Positions 50,600-58,748 of a stretch of DNA of 64,000 nt are shown one piece after another. Positions within the stretch are counted from its first letter, which is position 1. Each line of letters begins with the position of its first letter. The DNA is from Bin87 sp965220265 (GTDB taxonomy: Bacteria; Chloroflexota; Dehalococcoidia; Lucifugimonadales; UBA3495), in contig CBDCPM010000004.1 in assembly GCA_965220265.1 (NCBI GenBank), positions 124,001 to 188,000 of the forward strand, written 5' to 3'. The translations under genes and the position numbers were made by a program. The notes beneath the pieces were generated by a model. The model had not been told where the DNA came from, searched no databases, and saw only the letters and a program-made list of their open reading frames with translations.

Positions 50600-51475
50600 T
50601 CAGCCGCGGCCGAACCAGTCAGGGTGGACGGCCTGGAGGCCGAGCTGGGGCCAGGCGGCGGGGGCGCCGCACTTTTCCAGGCGCTCTTCCAGCGGCAGGG
50701 ATTCATCCCAGTGGTAGGCGATGATGCGCCGACCGGTCCAATTGCTGGCGTCATCAGAGGCGATCCACACAACTGGAGCCTGCATAACCTCGGGCTGGAT
50801 AAGGGCTTCGGCGGTGGAGCCCTCAGGGGGAAGAACCATGTTGGTGGCGGTGGCGCCGCCGGGGGTCAGAACGTTGGCGGTTACGCCGGTGCCCTCGAGG
50901 TCCTGGGCCATGATGGCCACGAGGGCCTCATGGCCGGCCTTCGAAGGGCCGTAAGGCGCGCCGCCCTTGCGCCACATGGTGTCCATGCTGGTGGTGACGC
51001 CGATAATGCGGCCGTATCCCTGTTCGACCATGTGACCCGCGACGGCATGGGCCATGATGAAGGGGCCGCTGAGGTTGACAGCAATGACACGCAACCACGC
51101 GTCGGGGACGATGCTGTAGAAGTCGGTGCGGCTGCCCGAGGCACTGCCACCGAAGCCGGCGGTCCGCGGGTTGATACCAGCATTGTTCACGAGGATGTGC
51201 AGGCCGCCCATTTCGGCGATGGTGCGTTGCACGGCGTTCTGCACGGACTCGGGGTCGGTGACGTCGGCGATAACGGGCATGACACAATCGTCGCCACCGA
51301 TTTCCCGCATATCGTTGGCGGTCTGGTCAAGCCAGTCCTCGTTGATATCGAGCATGGCGACGCGGGCGCCGGCGCGGATGAGTCCGGTGGTGATGGAGCG
51401 GCCCATGCCGATGGGGCTGGCGGCGCCGGTAACGATGGCCACGCGGCCTTGTAGGGTTTCGGAGCTGGTAGTCAT
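50600..51475 (-). CDS. short-chain dehydrogenase/reductase
   Basis: 291 residues of the SDR family. TGAASPIGMGRSI at the N-terminus is the NAD(P)-binding glycine motif, ILVNNAGIN the next, and YGPSKAGHEALV the catalytic Tyr-x3-Lys. The length is on the long side. ATG 51475 is chosen because homology begins there and AGAGGTGA precedes it; the upstream open frame is non-coding extension. It could oxidise a 3-hydroxyacyl or other secondary alcohol; the substrate is not defined. Confidence 0.9.
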   Translation of the reverse strand: MTTSSETLQGRVAIVTGAASPIGMGRSITTGLIRAGARVAMLDINEDWLDQTANDMREIGGDDCVMPVIADVTDPESVQNAVQRTIAEMGGLHILVNNAGINPRTAGFGGSASGSRTDFYSIVPDAWLRVIAVNLSGPFIMAHAVAGHMVEQGYGRIIGVTTSMDTMWRKGGAPYGPSKAGHEALVAIMAQDLEGTGVTANVLTPGGATATNMVLPPEGSTAEALIQPEVMQAPVVWIASDDASNWTGRRIIAYHWDESLPLEERLEKCGAPAAWPQLGLQAVHPDWFGRG

Positions 51476-51568
51476 TTGGGTCACCTCTGGGTTAGGTCGT
51501 TGGGATAAGGGCGAAAAGATGATAACCCTTGATACGGGGGTTGTTAAGCGAGGGCGACCGCGCCATCC

Positions 51569-51597
51569 TTGACCCGAGCACAGGCCGGTGCTAAATT
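51569..51597 (+). promoter_or_regulatory. sigma-70-type promoter of meaB
   Basis: TTGACC (51569-51574), 17 bases, then TAAATT (51592-51597) with TGC directly upstream. The best -35/-10 pair seen in the window; it lies ~50 bases before the ATG. Confidence 0.75.
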
Positions 51598-51648
51598 GGC
51601 CGCCGTGTTTCGTTACCGAGGTTACGATTTTCGTCGCGTGGATATGTG

Positions 51649-52602
51649 ATGAGTGAACTGGCAGAACGCGTCCTGAAGGGCGAATTGCGTGCGCTGTCGC
51701 GGGTCCTGACGCTGCTGGAGCGCGGCGATCCGGCGGCGGCGGCGGCAATGGCGCGGCTGGACCCCCATACCGGATCGGGATACGCGGTTGGGATCACGGG
51801 ACCGCCCGGAGTGGGCAAGAGCACGCTGGTGGACCGACTGGCGGAACACCTGCGCGGAATGGGCCTGACGGTGGGCATCCTGGCGGTTGACCCAACGAGT
51901 CCATTCACGGGAGGGGCACTGCTCGGAGACCGGATCCGGATGCAACGGCACTACCTGGACGACGGCGTGTTCATTCGCAGCGTGGCGACGCGGGGACAGT
52001 CGGGAGGGCTACCGCGGATCGTGAAGAGCATGGTGCGGGCGCTGGATGCAGCGGGCAAGGACGTGACGCTGGTGGAGACGGTGGGTGTGGGGCAAACGGA
52101 ACTGGGGATCATGGACGTGGCCGATACGGTGGTGGTAGCCATGACGCCGGAATCGGGGGATTCGATACAGACGCTGAAGGCCGGCGTGATGGAGATCGCG
52201 GATCTTTATGTGATCAACAAGGCCGATCGGGACGGGGCAAATCAGCTATCGGCCGCGGTCACGGCGACGCTGCAATTGTCGGATCTAGGCGACGGTTGGA
52301 ACCCGCCGGTGCTGTTGACCCAAGCATACGCGAACGTAGGGATCGGCGAGCTGTGGGACAGTGTGATCGCGCATCGCGAATACCTGACCGACACGGGTGG
52401 GTTGGAAAAGCGACGAGCCGAGCGGCGTCGGGCGGAGTTCCTGGAGACGGTGCAGGAGGAACTTTACCGGCGGATAACGGAACGAATGGGTGCCGACGCC
52501 GAGTTGGGAGAGCTACTACGACAGATAGACGGGAAGACCGCGGAGCCGTTTGGGGCGGCGATGGGGTTGCTGAGAGACGGCGAGGGGTTGGGCCAATTTT
52601 AG
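51649..52602 (+). CDS. meaB: methylmalonyl-CoA mutase-associated GTPase MeaB / ArgK
   Basis: 317 residues. GITGPPGVGKSTLVDRLAEHL is the P-loop (Walker A), VDPTSPFTGGALLGDRIRMQ the switch I/II region, VETVGVGQTELGI the switch II, and YVINKADRDGANQL the G4 motif. A C-terminal helical region follows. MeaB assembles and protects B12-dependent methylmalonyl-CoA mutase. The mutase itself is not in this window. A strong sigma-70 promoter precedes it. Confidence 0.92.
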   Translation: MSELAERVLKGELRALSRVLTLLERGDPAAAAAMARLDPHTGSGYAVGITGPPGVGKSTLVDRLAEHLRGMGLTVGILAVDPTSPFTGGALLGDRIRMQRHYLDDGVFIRSVATRGQSGGLPRIVKSMVRALDAAGKDVTLVETVGVGQTELGIMDVADTVVVAMTPESGDSIQTLKAGVMEIADLYVINKADRDGANQLSAAVTATLQLSDLGDGWNPPVLLTQAYANVGIGELWDSVIAHREYLTDTGGLEKRRAERRRAEFLETVQEELYRRITERMGADAELGELLRQIDGKTAEPFGAAMGLLRDGEGLGQF

Positions 52603-52878
52603 CTGCGGGGCGCCGGGTATCGAAGCGATTGTCGCCAACGGTAGAATAGCTCAATGGACGGTGAGGGACGGCGCGGGGTTGACGGCGACGATTTCACTGC
52701 TGGCGTCGGTTGCGGGGGTTCCGCTGCGCTGTACTATTTTCAGCAATTGCGGCTAAAATCGGCCCTAGCGGAATCGCTTGGAGACGAGCCGGTTGATCAG
52801 GCGTTCAGCATCTGTATGCTGTGGTTGTCCGCGGAAGTAGCGGTCATTGCCATAGATTTTCTATCAGGAGGGATCAGG

Positions 52879-53031
52879 ATGCTAATTGCCAAAACGCCCA
52901 AGGGTCTTAAAGCAAGCATTCTGGATGGGCTTACCGAAGGCTTCACGCCTGAAGAGTTGGAAGCCATCGCTGCAAAGATACGGAAGGCGCAGCAAGAAAA
53001 GGCCGCCAAAAAGAACGGCAGAGGAGATTAG
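52879..53031 (+). CDS. small hypothetical protein, 50 residues
   Basis: Starts MLIAKTPKGLKASILDGLTE, then a Glu/Lys/Ala-rich helical tail (EELEAIAAKIRKAQQEKAA). AGGAGG at 52866-52871 is seven bases before the ATG, the strongest SD nearby. The frame is open further upstream to ATG 52654, which lies six bases after a TAGAAT box and would give a 125-residue protein; that longer form is less protein-like. No family recognised. The ~540-base gap around it holds nothing else clear. Confidence 0.5.
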   Translation: MLIAKTPKGLKASILDGLTEGFTPEELEAIAAKIRKAQQEKAAKKNGRGD

Positions 53032-53144
53032 CGTCGCACTGTCGAAGAGCAGTACGACAGACTTACACCGACACCGACAGCAAAATCTGGTGCAACGGAA
53101 GGGATGCCCAGTTACTCGGGCCGAACGGACTGCCGTTTTGCGCC

Positions 53145-53654
53145 TTACGCGCCAAGCTGGCGTAGTTCCTCTTTTACTTCGACGGGAAGTTGGAAGTGAG
53201 TAGGCGGCCGGGCCAAATAATTTCGAGCGTTTATCGACAAAGAATCCCGGGGAACCTTATCTTCCCATTTCACCTGACGAACATACCCTGGCTCTGTGAA
53301 TTCATCCCAATCGCCCCACGGACCCCATTTGACATCCTGGCATTGCGCGTCACACTGCACGAATCCAATATGATATTGCCGTGTTTTTGGATCATACGTA
53401 ACGATAGCATCGCCGACGCTCACCGCACAGCAGAATTCCCAGATCATCCTTGCAGTCTGGCCTACTGCCCGCGGATTCATCGCGGGGTTGGAACGTTCTA
53501 CGCGGGGCACCAGTTCTTCCATGGTCGTTTCAGGATATACATCGCCCGTGTCTCCCCATCCCAAATATGCGATACCTTCGCACAAAACATTCTGAAGTAC
53601 GTGACCATCCGGTCCGGCGCGTACCATCCACATCGTCGTGCCGGCGGATTCCAT
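53145..53654 (-). CDS. Mrr-type restriction N-terminal (PUA-like) domain, stand-alone
   Basis: About 170 residues. MWMVRAGPDGHVLQNVL, GIAYLGWGDTGDVYP, VGDAIVTYDPKTRQYHIG and YVRQVKWEDKVPRDSLS form the N-terminal domain found in Mrr-like type IV restriction enzymes, where it may read modified DNA. The endonuclease domain normally joined to it is missing: the protein ends after KEELRQLGA, and the following 30 bases belong to no nuclease. It may be a truncated enzyme or a free reader domain. The start is uncertain (ATG 53654 or 53633, or GTG 53681). Confidence 0.7.
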   Translation of the reverse strand: MESAGTTMWMVRAGPDGHVLQNVLCEGIAYLGWGDTGDVYPETTMEELVPRVERSNPAMNPRAVGQTARMIWEFCCAVSVGDAIVTYDPKTRQYHIGFVQCDAQCQDVKWGPWGDWDEFTEPGYVRQVKWEDKVPRDSLSINARNYLARPPTHFQLPVEVKEELRQLGA

Positions 53655-53683
53655 GGGATATTTGCCTCGCGCTACTGCCACCG

Positions 53684-54604
53684 CTAGTTGCGACTGTCGT
53701 CGCCGCCGGTGGCACCGTTGCCGGTGTTCGAGCGGTTATTGCCGGTGCCGCCGCCGTCCTGCTGGTTCATACCACCCATGCCGAGGAAGGGGGACAGCAT
53801 GGAAGTGAACTCCATGGGGAAGATGAACTTGGTAGACGGGCTGGAGCCGAGGGACTTGAGGGTCTCGAAATACTGGAGGCTCATGGTACGCCCGTCGATG
53901 GTGCTGGCGACGCTGTAGATGCGCTCCAGGGCGGTGCTGAAACCCTCGGCGCGGAGGACGGCGGCCTGCTGGTCGCCCTCGGCCTGGAGGATTTCCGCCT
54001 CACGCTCGCCCTGCGCATTGAGAATGGCGGCCTGACGCTGGCCTTCTGCCAGGTTGATGGCGGCCTGACGCTGGCCCTCGGATTCGGTGATTTCCGCGGT
54101 GCGGATGGCATCGGCGGACTTCTGGCGCTCCATGGCAGCCTTGACACCGATCGGAGGGTCAACCTCGTTGATTTCCACCTGAGACACCTTGACGCCCCAA
54201 CGGGTGGTGACCTCGTCCATGCGGACCTGGACATCGTCGCGAATTCGCTCGCGCTCTGACAGGGTGGTCGACAAGTCGAGGGAACCGATCACCGAGCGAA
54301 GGGTGGCGAAGGCGAGGTTGATGACTGCCGCCTCGAAGTTCTGAACTTCCAGCACGGCACGGTCAGCTAGGTCTTCCATCACGCGGTAGTAGATCACGAA
54401 GTCCATGTCCACCACCACGTTGTCGGCGGTGATGTACTTCTGGGTGGGAACGCGGGTGACACGCTCGCGGAGGTCGACCTTGGTGCCGTGATAGAGGATG
54501 GGGATGAGGAAGCGCAGGCCGGGGCCACGGATGCCGACATACGAACCGAAACGCTGGACTACCATGCGCTGGTATTGCTGGACGACGACGATCCCTACAG
54601 ACAT
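53684..54604 (-). CDS. SPFH/band 7 (stomatin-like) protein
   Basis: 306 residues. PGLRFLIPILYHGTKVDLRERV, TADNVVVDMDFVIYYRVMEDL and a long coiled region with repeated EGQRQAAI/AQGEREAEIL form the SPFH domain and coiled coil. The tail is glycine/asparagine-rich. Most stomatins have an N-terminal membrane hairpin, yet only a short hydrophobic start (SVGIVVVQQYQRM) is visible here. Its partner, the NfeD-type protease, is directly upstream. AAGGAGG precedes the ATG, and a promoter lies right after nfeD. Confidence 0.9.
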   Translation of the reverse strand: MSVGIVVVQQYQRMVVQRFGSYVGIRGPGLRFLIPILYHGTKVDLRERVTRVPTQKYITADNVVVDMDFVIYYRVMEDLADRAVLEVQNFEAAVINLAFATLRSVIGSLDLSTTLSERERIRDDVQVRMDEVTTRWGVKVSQVEINEVDPPIGVKAAMERQKSADAIRTAEITESEGQRQAAINLAEGQRQAAILNAQGEREAEILQAEGDQQAAVLRAEGFSTALERIYSVASTIDGRTMSLQYFETLKSLGSSPSTKFIFPMEFTSMLSPFLGMGGMNQQDGGGTGNNRSNTGNGATGGDDSRN

Positions 54605-54650
54605 GTTGTTGCCTCCTTATGGGCATCGGCGTTAGAGGTGGGTTTCGCCC

Positions 54651-54659
54651 ATTCTAGCA
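54651..54659 (-). promoter_or_regulatory. extended -10 promoter between nfeD and SPFH genes
   Basis: TGCTAGAAT on the minus strand, immediately downstream of the NfeD stop codon and about 47 bases before ATG 54604. Confidence 0.6.
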
Positions 54660-56108
54660 TCATTCCTGGCCCTCAACGGTGGCAGGGCCGGCGTCGACCT
54701 CCACAATGAGGAGCAGGCCGTTCACGGCGACCACGCGCACGCGATGGCCGGCAGGGATCGTGAGGCCGTCATTGCTGACACCGGACCAGGTTTCATCGGC
54801 GAGGGCGATGACGCCCCTGGGTCGCAGAGCCGACGTGACGATACCGGTCTGCCCGACCAAATGGCCGGGCGAACTGCGACCGTCGCCACCAGTGTCAGCG
54901 GAGTTCGTCGCGCCTCGGCCGCGTCCCAGGCGGGACCTGATCACTTCATAAGCCAAGTAGCCAGAGACGGAGAGCAGGGCGCCTCCGACTCCGACCAGCA
55001 CCCAACGGTTGACCGACACGGTGGGGAAGCTGGGGGGAGCAATGCGCCCGCCGCCGAAGTCACCGAACAGCAATAGGCCACCAACGACGAGACTTACGGC
55101 GGCGCCGATGCCCAAGGCGCCGAAACCCGAAACGAAAATCTCCAACGCGGCCAGGACAATGGCCAGGAGGATGAAGGCGACGCCGGCCCAATTGAAGGGC
55201 AGGTTCCCGAGGGCGAGAAATCCCAAACCCAGGCAGATTATGCCGGCGACGCCGGGGCCGATGGCACCGGGCGTCAACATCTCGAATATCAGACCAAGAC
55301 TGCCGAGGGAGAGGAGAAGGAACGCGATGTTCGGATTGGAGATGAACTCGACGAAACGCTCGCGCCACTGCAGTTTGACTTCCTGCACCTCGGCGTCGGC
55401 CAAGCGCAGCGTTTGATCACCGGCGACGGTGGATACGGTCTGGCCGTCGAGGGCGGCGAGGAGAGCAGGGATGTCATCGGCGATCAGGTCGATGACTTTC
55501 GCCTCCAAGGCTTCGCTGGCACTGTAGGAGGCGGCGGAGCGCACGGTCTCCTCCAGAGCGTCGGCGTTGCGGCCGCGCTCCTCGGCGATGGCACGGATGA
55601 GGGCAGCCGCGTCGTTGGTGACCTTGCTGGCGAGGGTCTCACTGATCTCTTCCCCGGTGCCGGAGACAGGCGTGGCGGCGCCGATGTTGGAGCCAGGGGT
55701 CATGGCCGCGACGTGGGCGGCTGCGGTAATGAAGGTTCCGGCGGAGCCGGCCTGGGCTCCCCGCGGCGAGACGAATACGGCGACGGGCACAGGGGAGCCG
55801 AGGAGGATCTCTACAATCTCGCGAGTGCTACTGTAGAGGCCTCCGGGAGTGTCCAGCCCGATGATCAGCAGCTGGGCCCCATTTTCGTTGGCTCGTGTGA
55901 CGGCGCGGCGGATTACGCGGACCTTGACCGGGCTGATGGTCTTTTCGATCCGGAGATTCAGAACAGTGTCGGCTTGGGCATGGACGCGGGCGTCAGGTCC
56001 GGCCAGGCCGAACATCCCTAGGGTGATGAAGAGGGCACACGTCGCAACCACCGCCCACCGCCTCACGAGTGGGCGGACCGACCGACGGTTGATGGCAGCG
56101 GAGAGCAT
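54660..56108 (-). CDS. nfeD: NfeD family membrane protease (stomatin-operon partner)
   Basis: 482 residues: an N-terminal signal/anchor region (VVATCALFITLGMFGLAG), a ClpP-like serine protease domain (GLDTPGGLYSSTREIVEILL; GAQAGSAGTFITAAA with the Ser; LASKVTNDAAALIRA with the dyad Lys), four or five membrane helices, and a C-terminal OB-fold (GQTGIVTSALRPRGVIAL). The pair with the SPFH protein is conserved across prokaryotes and controls membrane protein quality. ATG 56108 is chosen; upstream codons are repeat DNA. Confidence 0.9.
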   Translation of the reverse strand: MLSAAINRRSVRPLVRRWAVVATCALFITLGMFGLAGPDARVHAQADTVLNLRIEKTISPVKVRVIRRAVTRANENGAQLLIIGLDTPGGLYSSTREIVEILLGSPVPVAVFVSPRGAQAGSAGTFITAAAHVAAMTPGSNIGAATPVSGTGEEISETLASKVTNDAAALIRAIAEERGRNADALEETVRSAASYSASEALEAKVIDLIADDIPALLAALDGQTVSTVAGDQTLRLADAEVQEVKLQWRERFVEFISNPNIAFLLLSLGSLGLIFEMLTPGAIGPGVAGIICLGLGFLALGNLPFNWAGVAFILLAIVLAALEIFVSGFGALGIGAAVSLVVGGLLLFGDFGGGRIAPPSFPTVSVNRWVLVGVGGALLSVSGYLAYEVIRSRLGRGRGATNSADTGGDGRSSPGHLVGQTGIVTSALRPRGVIALADETWSGVSNDGLTIPAGHRVRVVAVNGLLLIVEVDAGPATVEGQE

Positions 56109-56273
56109 GAGCAGGTACCTGGGTTTATGATCGGGGCGAGCATGAGGTATGTCAATCAGGTGAGATGACGCGGGCGGATTCACTTTTGTAAATCGTCGTC
56201 GGCCGAATGCCCACGGTATTCGTGGGAATCTGGTCCATGCACGGCCGCGCGCGACCGCCATTGCTACGTCTAC

Positions 56274-56392
56274 GAGATTGCCACGCTTCGCTCGCAATGA
56301 CTAATTCGAGGGGTACCTATCCTGATGAGCCGGCGAAATTGCCGCGCTTCGCTCGCAATGACTGGTCGGAGGGATACCGATCGCAATGACTG
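56274..56392 (+). repeat. two family-A repeats and a fragment
   Basis: Copies at 56274-56302 and 56335-56363, 61 bases apart, and a short ATCGCAATGACTG fragment near 56379-56392. They lie between the divergent nfeD and enoyl-CoA hydratase genes, upstream of both promoters. Confidence 0.88.
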
Positions 56393-56416
56393 ATCGGGGG
56401 TACCCATGTTGGTGGT

Positions 56417-56446
56417 TTGACTAGGGCCGGCGGCTGCCCATACAAT
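56417..56446 (+). promoter_or_regulatory. sigma-70-type promoter of the enoyl-CoA hydratase gene
   Basis: TTGACT (56417-56422), 18 bases, then TACAAT (56441-56446). GAAGAGGAG lies ahead of ATG 56485. Confidence 0.6.
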
Positions 56447-56484
56447 GCGGTCAACCGAACATCGGAAGAGGAGCGGACGATTCC

Positions 56485-57345
56485 ATGGACTACCAGTACA
56501 TTCTGTCAGACAAAGAGCGTGTCTCCAAGTGGGAAGGCAACGGCGACCGGCGTCGTGAGAAGGTGGGACACGTTGCGTTTCTAACCATGAACCGACCTGA
56601 AGTGCTGAACGCCATGAATCGGCAGCTGACAGAAGAGCTCCACGATGCCGTGCGGTACGCGAACGAGGACGCAGACATTGGGTGCATCGTGATCACGGGC
56701 GCCGACACGCACCCGCGAGTCCCGGCGTTTACCGCCGGCGGCGACATCCACGAGCAACGCGAAGACCAGGCGGCGCTGAACGCAGGCGGGCTGACCACGG
56801 ACGATCTGGACACTCGATCCGCCCGACGGCAGAGAGGCGGCTATGAACTCAGCGCGTCCGACAAGCCGGTGATCGGGATGATAAACGGACTGGCCTACGG
56901 CGGCGGCGCGGTGCTGTCTTCGTCGGTGGACATCCGGATCGGATCCGACGCGGCGCGGTTCCGGTTCCTGGCAGCGGCGTATGGGCGGATCAACTCGACT
57001 TGGACGCTAACCAACCAGGTAGGTTGGCCGCAGGCGAAGGAATTGCTGTTCACGGCCAGGATAGTCGAAGCGGAAGAGGCTTACCGGATTGGGCTGCTCA
57101 ACCACCTGGTGCCGAGCTACCGGCTACGGCAGAAGACGATGGAGGTGGCGACCGAGATTGCCACCAACGACACACCGTCGGTGATCGGGATCAAGCGACT
57201 GCTGCTGCAGCACATGGGCGGCAGCCTGGAACAGCAGTGGATGAACGAAAAGGACTTCACCACCAACGTCCTGCGGGGCACCTTGGCGGAAGAGGCATTC
57301 CCGGACTTTTTGGCTCGACGCGGCCGACCAGTGCGCGGCGCATAA
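56485..57345 (+). CDS. enoyl-CoA hydratase/isomerase family protein
   Basis: 286 residues of the crotonase superfamily. VAFLTMNRPEVLNAMNRQL at the start, FTAGGDIHEQ as the first oxyanion-hole loop, and GMINGLAYGGGAVLSSSVDI as the second. The catalytic glutamates of crotonase are not both clear (AAYGRINSTWTLTN in the second position), so the true reaction may be isomerisation, hydratase or hydrolase. It is followed by a strong hairpin terminator. Confidence 0.85.
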   Translation: MDYQYILSDKERVSKWEGNGDRRREKVGHVAFLTMNRPEVLNAMNRQLTEELHDAVRYANEDADIGCIVITGADTHPRVPAFTAGGDIHEQREDQAALNAGGLTTDDLDTRSARRQRGGYELSASDKPVIGMINGLAYGGGAVLSSSVDIRIGSDAARFRFLAAAYGRINSTWTLTNQVGWPQAKELLFTARIVEAEEAYRIGLLNHLVPSYRLRQKTMEVATEIATNDTPSVIGIKRLLLQHMGGSLEQQWMNEKDFTTNVLRGTLAEEAFPDFLARRGRPVRGA

Positions 57346-57364
57346 CCTCAATCGGGTCAACGCA

Positions 57365-57404
57365 CGCAAAAAGCCCTCACCGGATGCGGGGAGGGCTTTT
57401 TGCG
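57365..57404. terminator. bidirectional rho-independent terminator
   Basis: CGCAAAAAGCCCTC (57365-57378) pairs with GAGGGCTTTTTGCG (57391-57404), a 14-base stem with T-runs in both directions. It serves the enoyl-CoA hydratase gene and the convergent small gene at 57421-57693. Confidence 0.9.
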
Positions 57405-57420
57405 ACCTGCGATCGCAGGT

Positions 57421-57693
57421 TCAGCGGGAGTTGCTATGGCGGTGCTCAGGGTTCTCGGCGAGCTCGGCCGTATCCCCGCTCCACCTGGTGTTCCCGTCAG
57501 CATCGATGATGGTGTAGGCGACGGGAGGCGAGGCAGGAGGACAATCGCCCGGCATGGCGTAATCGAGGTATCGTGAGGTGAGCGTGTTGGCGATGGGCTG
57601 AAAGGGTGACAGGGCGCGGGCAACCAAAGGTTTGTCCAAGACGTTCACCAGGACCCGGTTGACTCGATAGACGCTGTTCTGAATGATCGGCAT
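57421..57693 (-). CDS. hypothetical protein, 90 residues
   Basis: Starts MPIIQNSVYRVNRVLVNVL, has a LARALSPFQP-like middle and a polar tail ending NPEHRHSNSR. GGGGGA lies before the ATG, and a perfect TATAAT is 45 bases upstream, so transcription is likely. No signal peptide, no recognised family. A strong terminator follows. Confidence 0.6.
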   Translation of the reverse strand: MPIIQNSVYRVNRVLVNVLDKPLVARALSPFQPIANTLTSRYLDYAMPGDCPPASPPVAYTIIDADGNTRWSGDTAELAENPEHRHSNSR

Positions 57694-57737
57694 AGTTCCC
57701 CCGGTTAGCGCGTGGCTAAACCACCGTATTCACTCCG

Positions 57738-57743
57738 ATTATA
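57738..57743 (-). promoter_or_regulatory. -10 box of the 90-residue gene
   Basis: TATAAT on the minus strand, inside the end of the decayed gene, 45 bases before ATG 57693; no clear -35. Confidence 0.5.
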
Positions 57744-57748
57744 CTCGA

Positions 57749-58096
57749 TTATTCGACAGTGCGGTTATCGGTGGCATCGTTACCAGCGTCGTCGCCGTTG
57801 ATGCGGTAAAGTTCTTCAAGCCGGCGGATGCGGGCGGCCAGGTCGCCGGCCTGGTACTGGGCACGCAGACGCTGCGATTCGGCTTCGGCGCGGTCGGCAC
57901 GCAGGCGTTGCAGTTCGGCTTCCTACTGGGCAGCAGGAGCTAGCTCCTGTGCACTTTTGGCTCGCTCCCGCGCATTCTCCGCATCGAGCCGCGCATTTTA
58001 GGCACGCCGGCGCTCTTCGTCGAGTCGGTGATCTCTTATGGATGCCAAGACGATAGCAAAAGCCAGGACATAGAATTTGACGTTGCTCCAGATCAC
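57749..58096 (-). pseudogene. decayed coiled-coil membrane protein gene with two in-frame stops
   Basis: Reading from GTG 58096 in one frame gives 115 codons: a short hydrophobic start (VKFYVLAFAIVLASI), a heptad-like charged helix (RLDEERRRA, NARLDAENARERAKSAQ, EAELQRLRADRAEAESQRLRAQ, RIRRLEELYRING) and a polar end. Stops interrupt it at codon 33 (TAA, 58000-57998) and codon 58 (TAG, 57925-57923). The amino acid pattern stays coherent on both sides of each stop, so a real gene was lost by two point mutations. A TATAAT is kept upstream. Sequencing error is the main alternative. Confidence 0.72.
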
Positions 58097-58123
58097 AGAC
58101 CTAGATCTGACCTACGCCGCTAC

Positions 58124-58129
58124 ATTATA
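58124..58129 (-). promoter_or_regulatory. -10 box upstream of the pseudogene
   Basis: TATAAT on the minus strand, ~28 bases before the pseudogene's GTG; it sits right at the hisB 3' end. Confidence 0.5.
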
Positions 58130-58132
58130 ACC

Positions 58133-58747
58133 TTACGCATCCAAAGTGCCTTTGGTGCTGGGGACCTGGCCGGCGGCGCGAGGGTCGGGTTCTACAGCAT
58201 CCCGCAAGGCACGGGCGAGGGCTTTGCACAAGGCTTCGGCCTTATGATGGGGGCTGACGCCGGCGAGCACCTTAGCGTGGAGGTTGATGCGGGCCTCGAT
58301 TGCAAAGGACTCGAGGAAGTGGGCGATCAGGTCGCCGGACAGGGATTCCACCATCGAATCGTTGAGGGTGGTTTCCACGGTGACGTAGGGACGGCCGCTC
58401 CAGTCAACCGCGACCATTACCAACGTCTCGTCAAGGGGAACAATGGCATGGCCCATCCGGCGGATGCCACGCGGTTCCCCGAGGGCCTGGCCGAAGGCGC
58501 GGCCCAGCATGATTGCGGTGTCCTCGACGAGGTGGTGCCAGCCAACATGGGTGTCGCCCTGGGCTTTCAGAGTGATGTCGAACAGGCCGTGCCGCGCGAT
58601 CTGGCTGACCATGTGATCCAAGAAGCCGTTGCCGGTGTCGACGTCATACTGGCCCTGGCCATCCAGGTTCACAGCTATGGAAATGCTGGTTTCGGCGGTG
58701 GAACGCTCCAATCTGGCAATGCGTGCGGTTGAATCGGGGGTGGCCAT
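58133..58747 (-). CDS. hisB: imidazoleglycerol-phosphate dehydratase
   Basis: 204 residues, the full length of a monofunctional HisB. GFLDHMVSQIARHG and GWHHLVEDTAIMLGRAFG are the two histidine motifs for the manganese site, HHKAEALCKALARAL a third, and STKGTLDA the C-terminus. It converts imidazole-glycerol phosphate to imidazole-acetol phosphate in histidine synthesis. It begins one base after the hisC stop and is last in the operon here. Confidence 0.95.
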   Translation of the reverse strand: MATPDSTARIARLERSTAETSISIAVNLDGQGQYDVDTGNGFLDHMVSQIARHGLFDITLKAQGDTHVGWHHLVEDTAIMLGRAFGQALGEPRGIRRMGHAIVPLDETLVMVAVDWSGRPYVTVETTLNDSMVESLSGDLIAHFLESFAIEARINLHAKVLAGVSPHHKAEALCKALARALRDAVEPDPRAAGQVPSTKGTLDA

Positions 58748-58748
58748 G

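Noticed and set aside
56109..56297. N-terminal extension of NfeD
   Set aside because: These codons run through family-A repeat DNA (SLRAKRGN-like residues). Homology and the signal segment begin after ATG 56108.
57749..58096. Selenocysteine or recoded stops in the coiled-coil gene
   Set aside because: The stops are TAA and TAG, not TGA, and no SECIS-like hairpin follows, so decay is the simpler reading.
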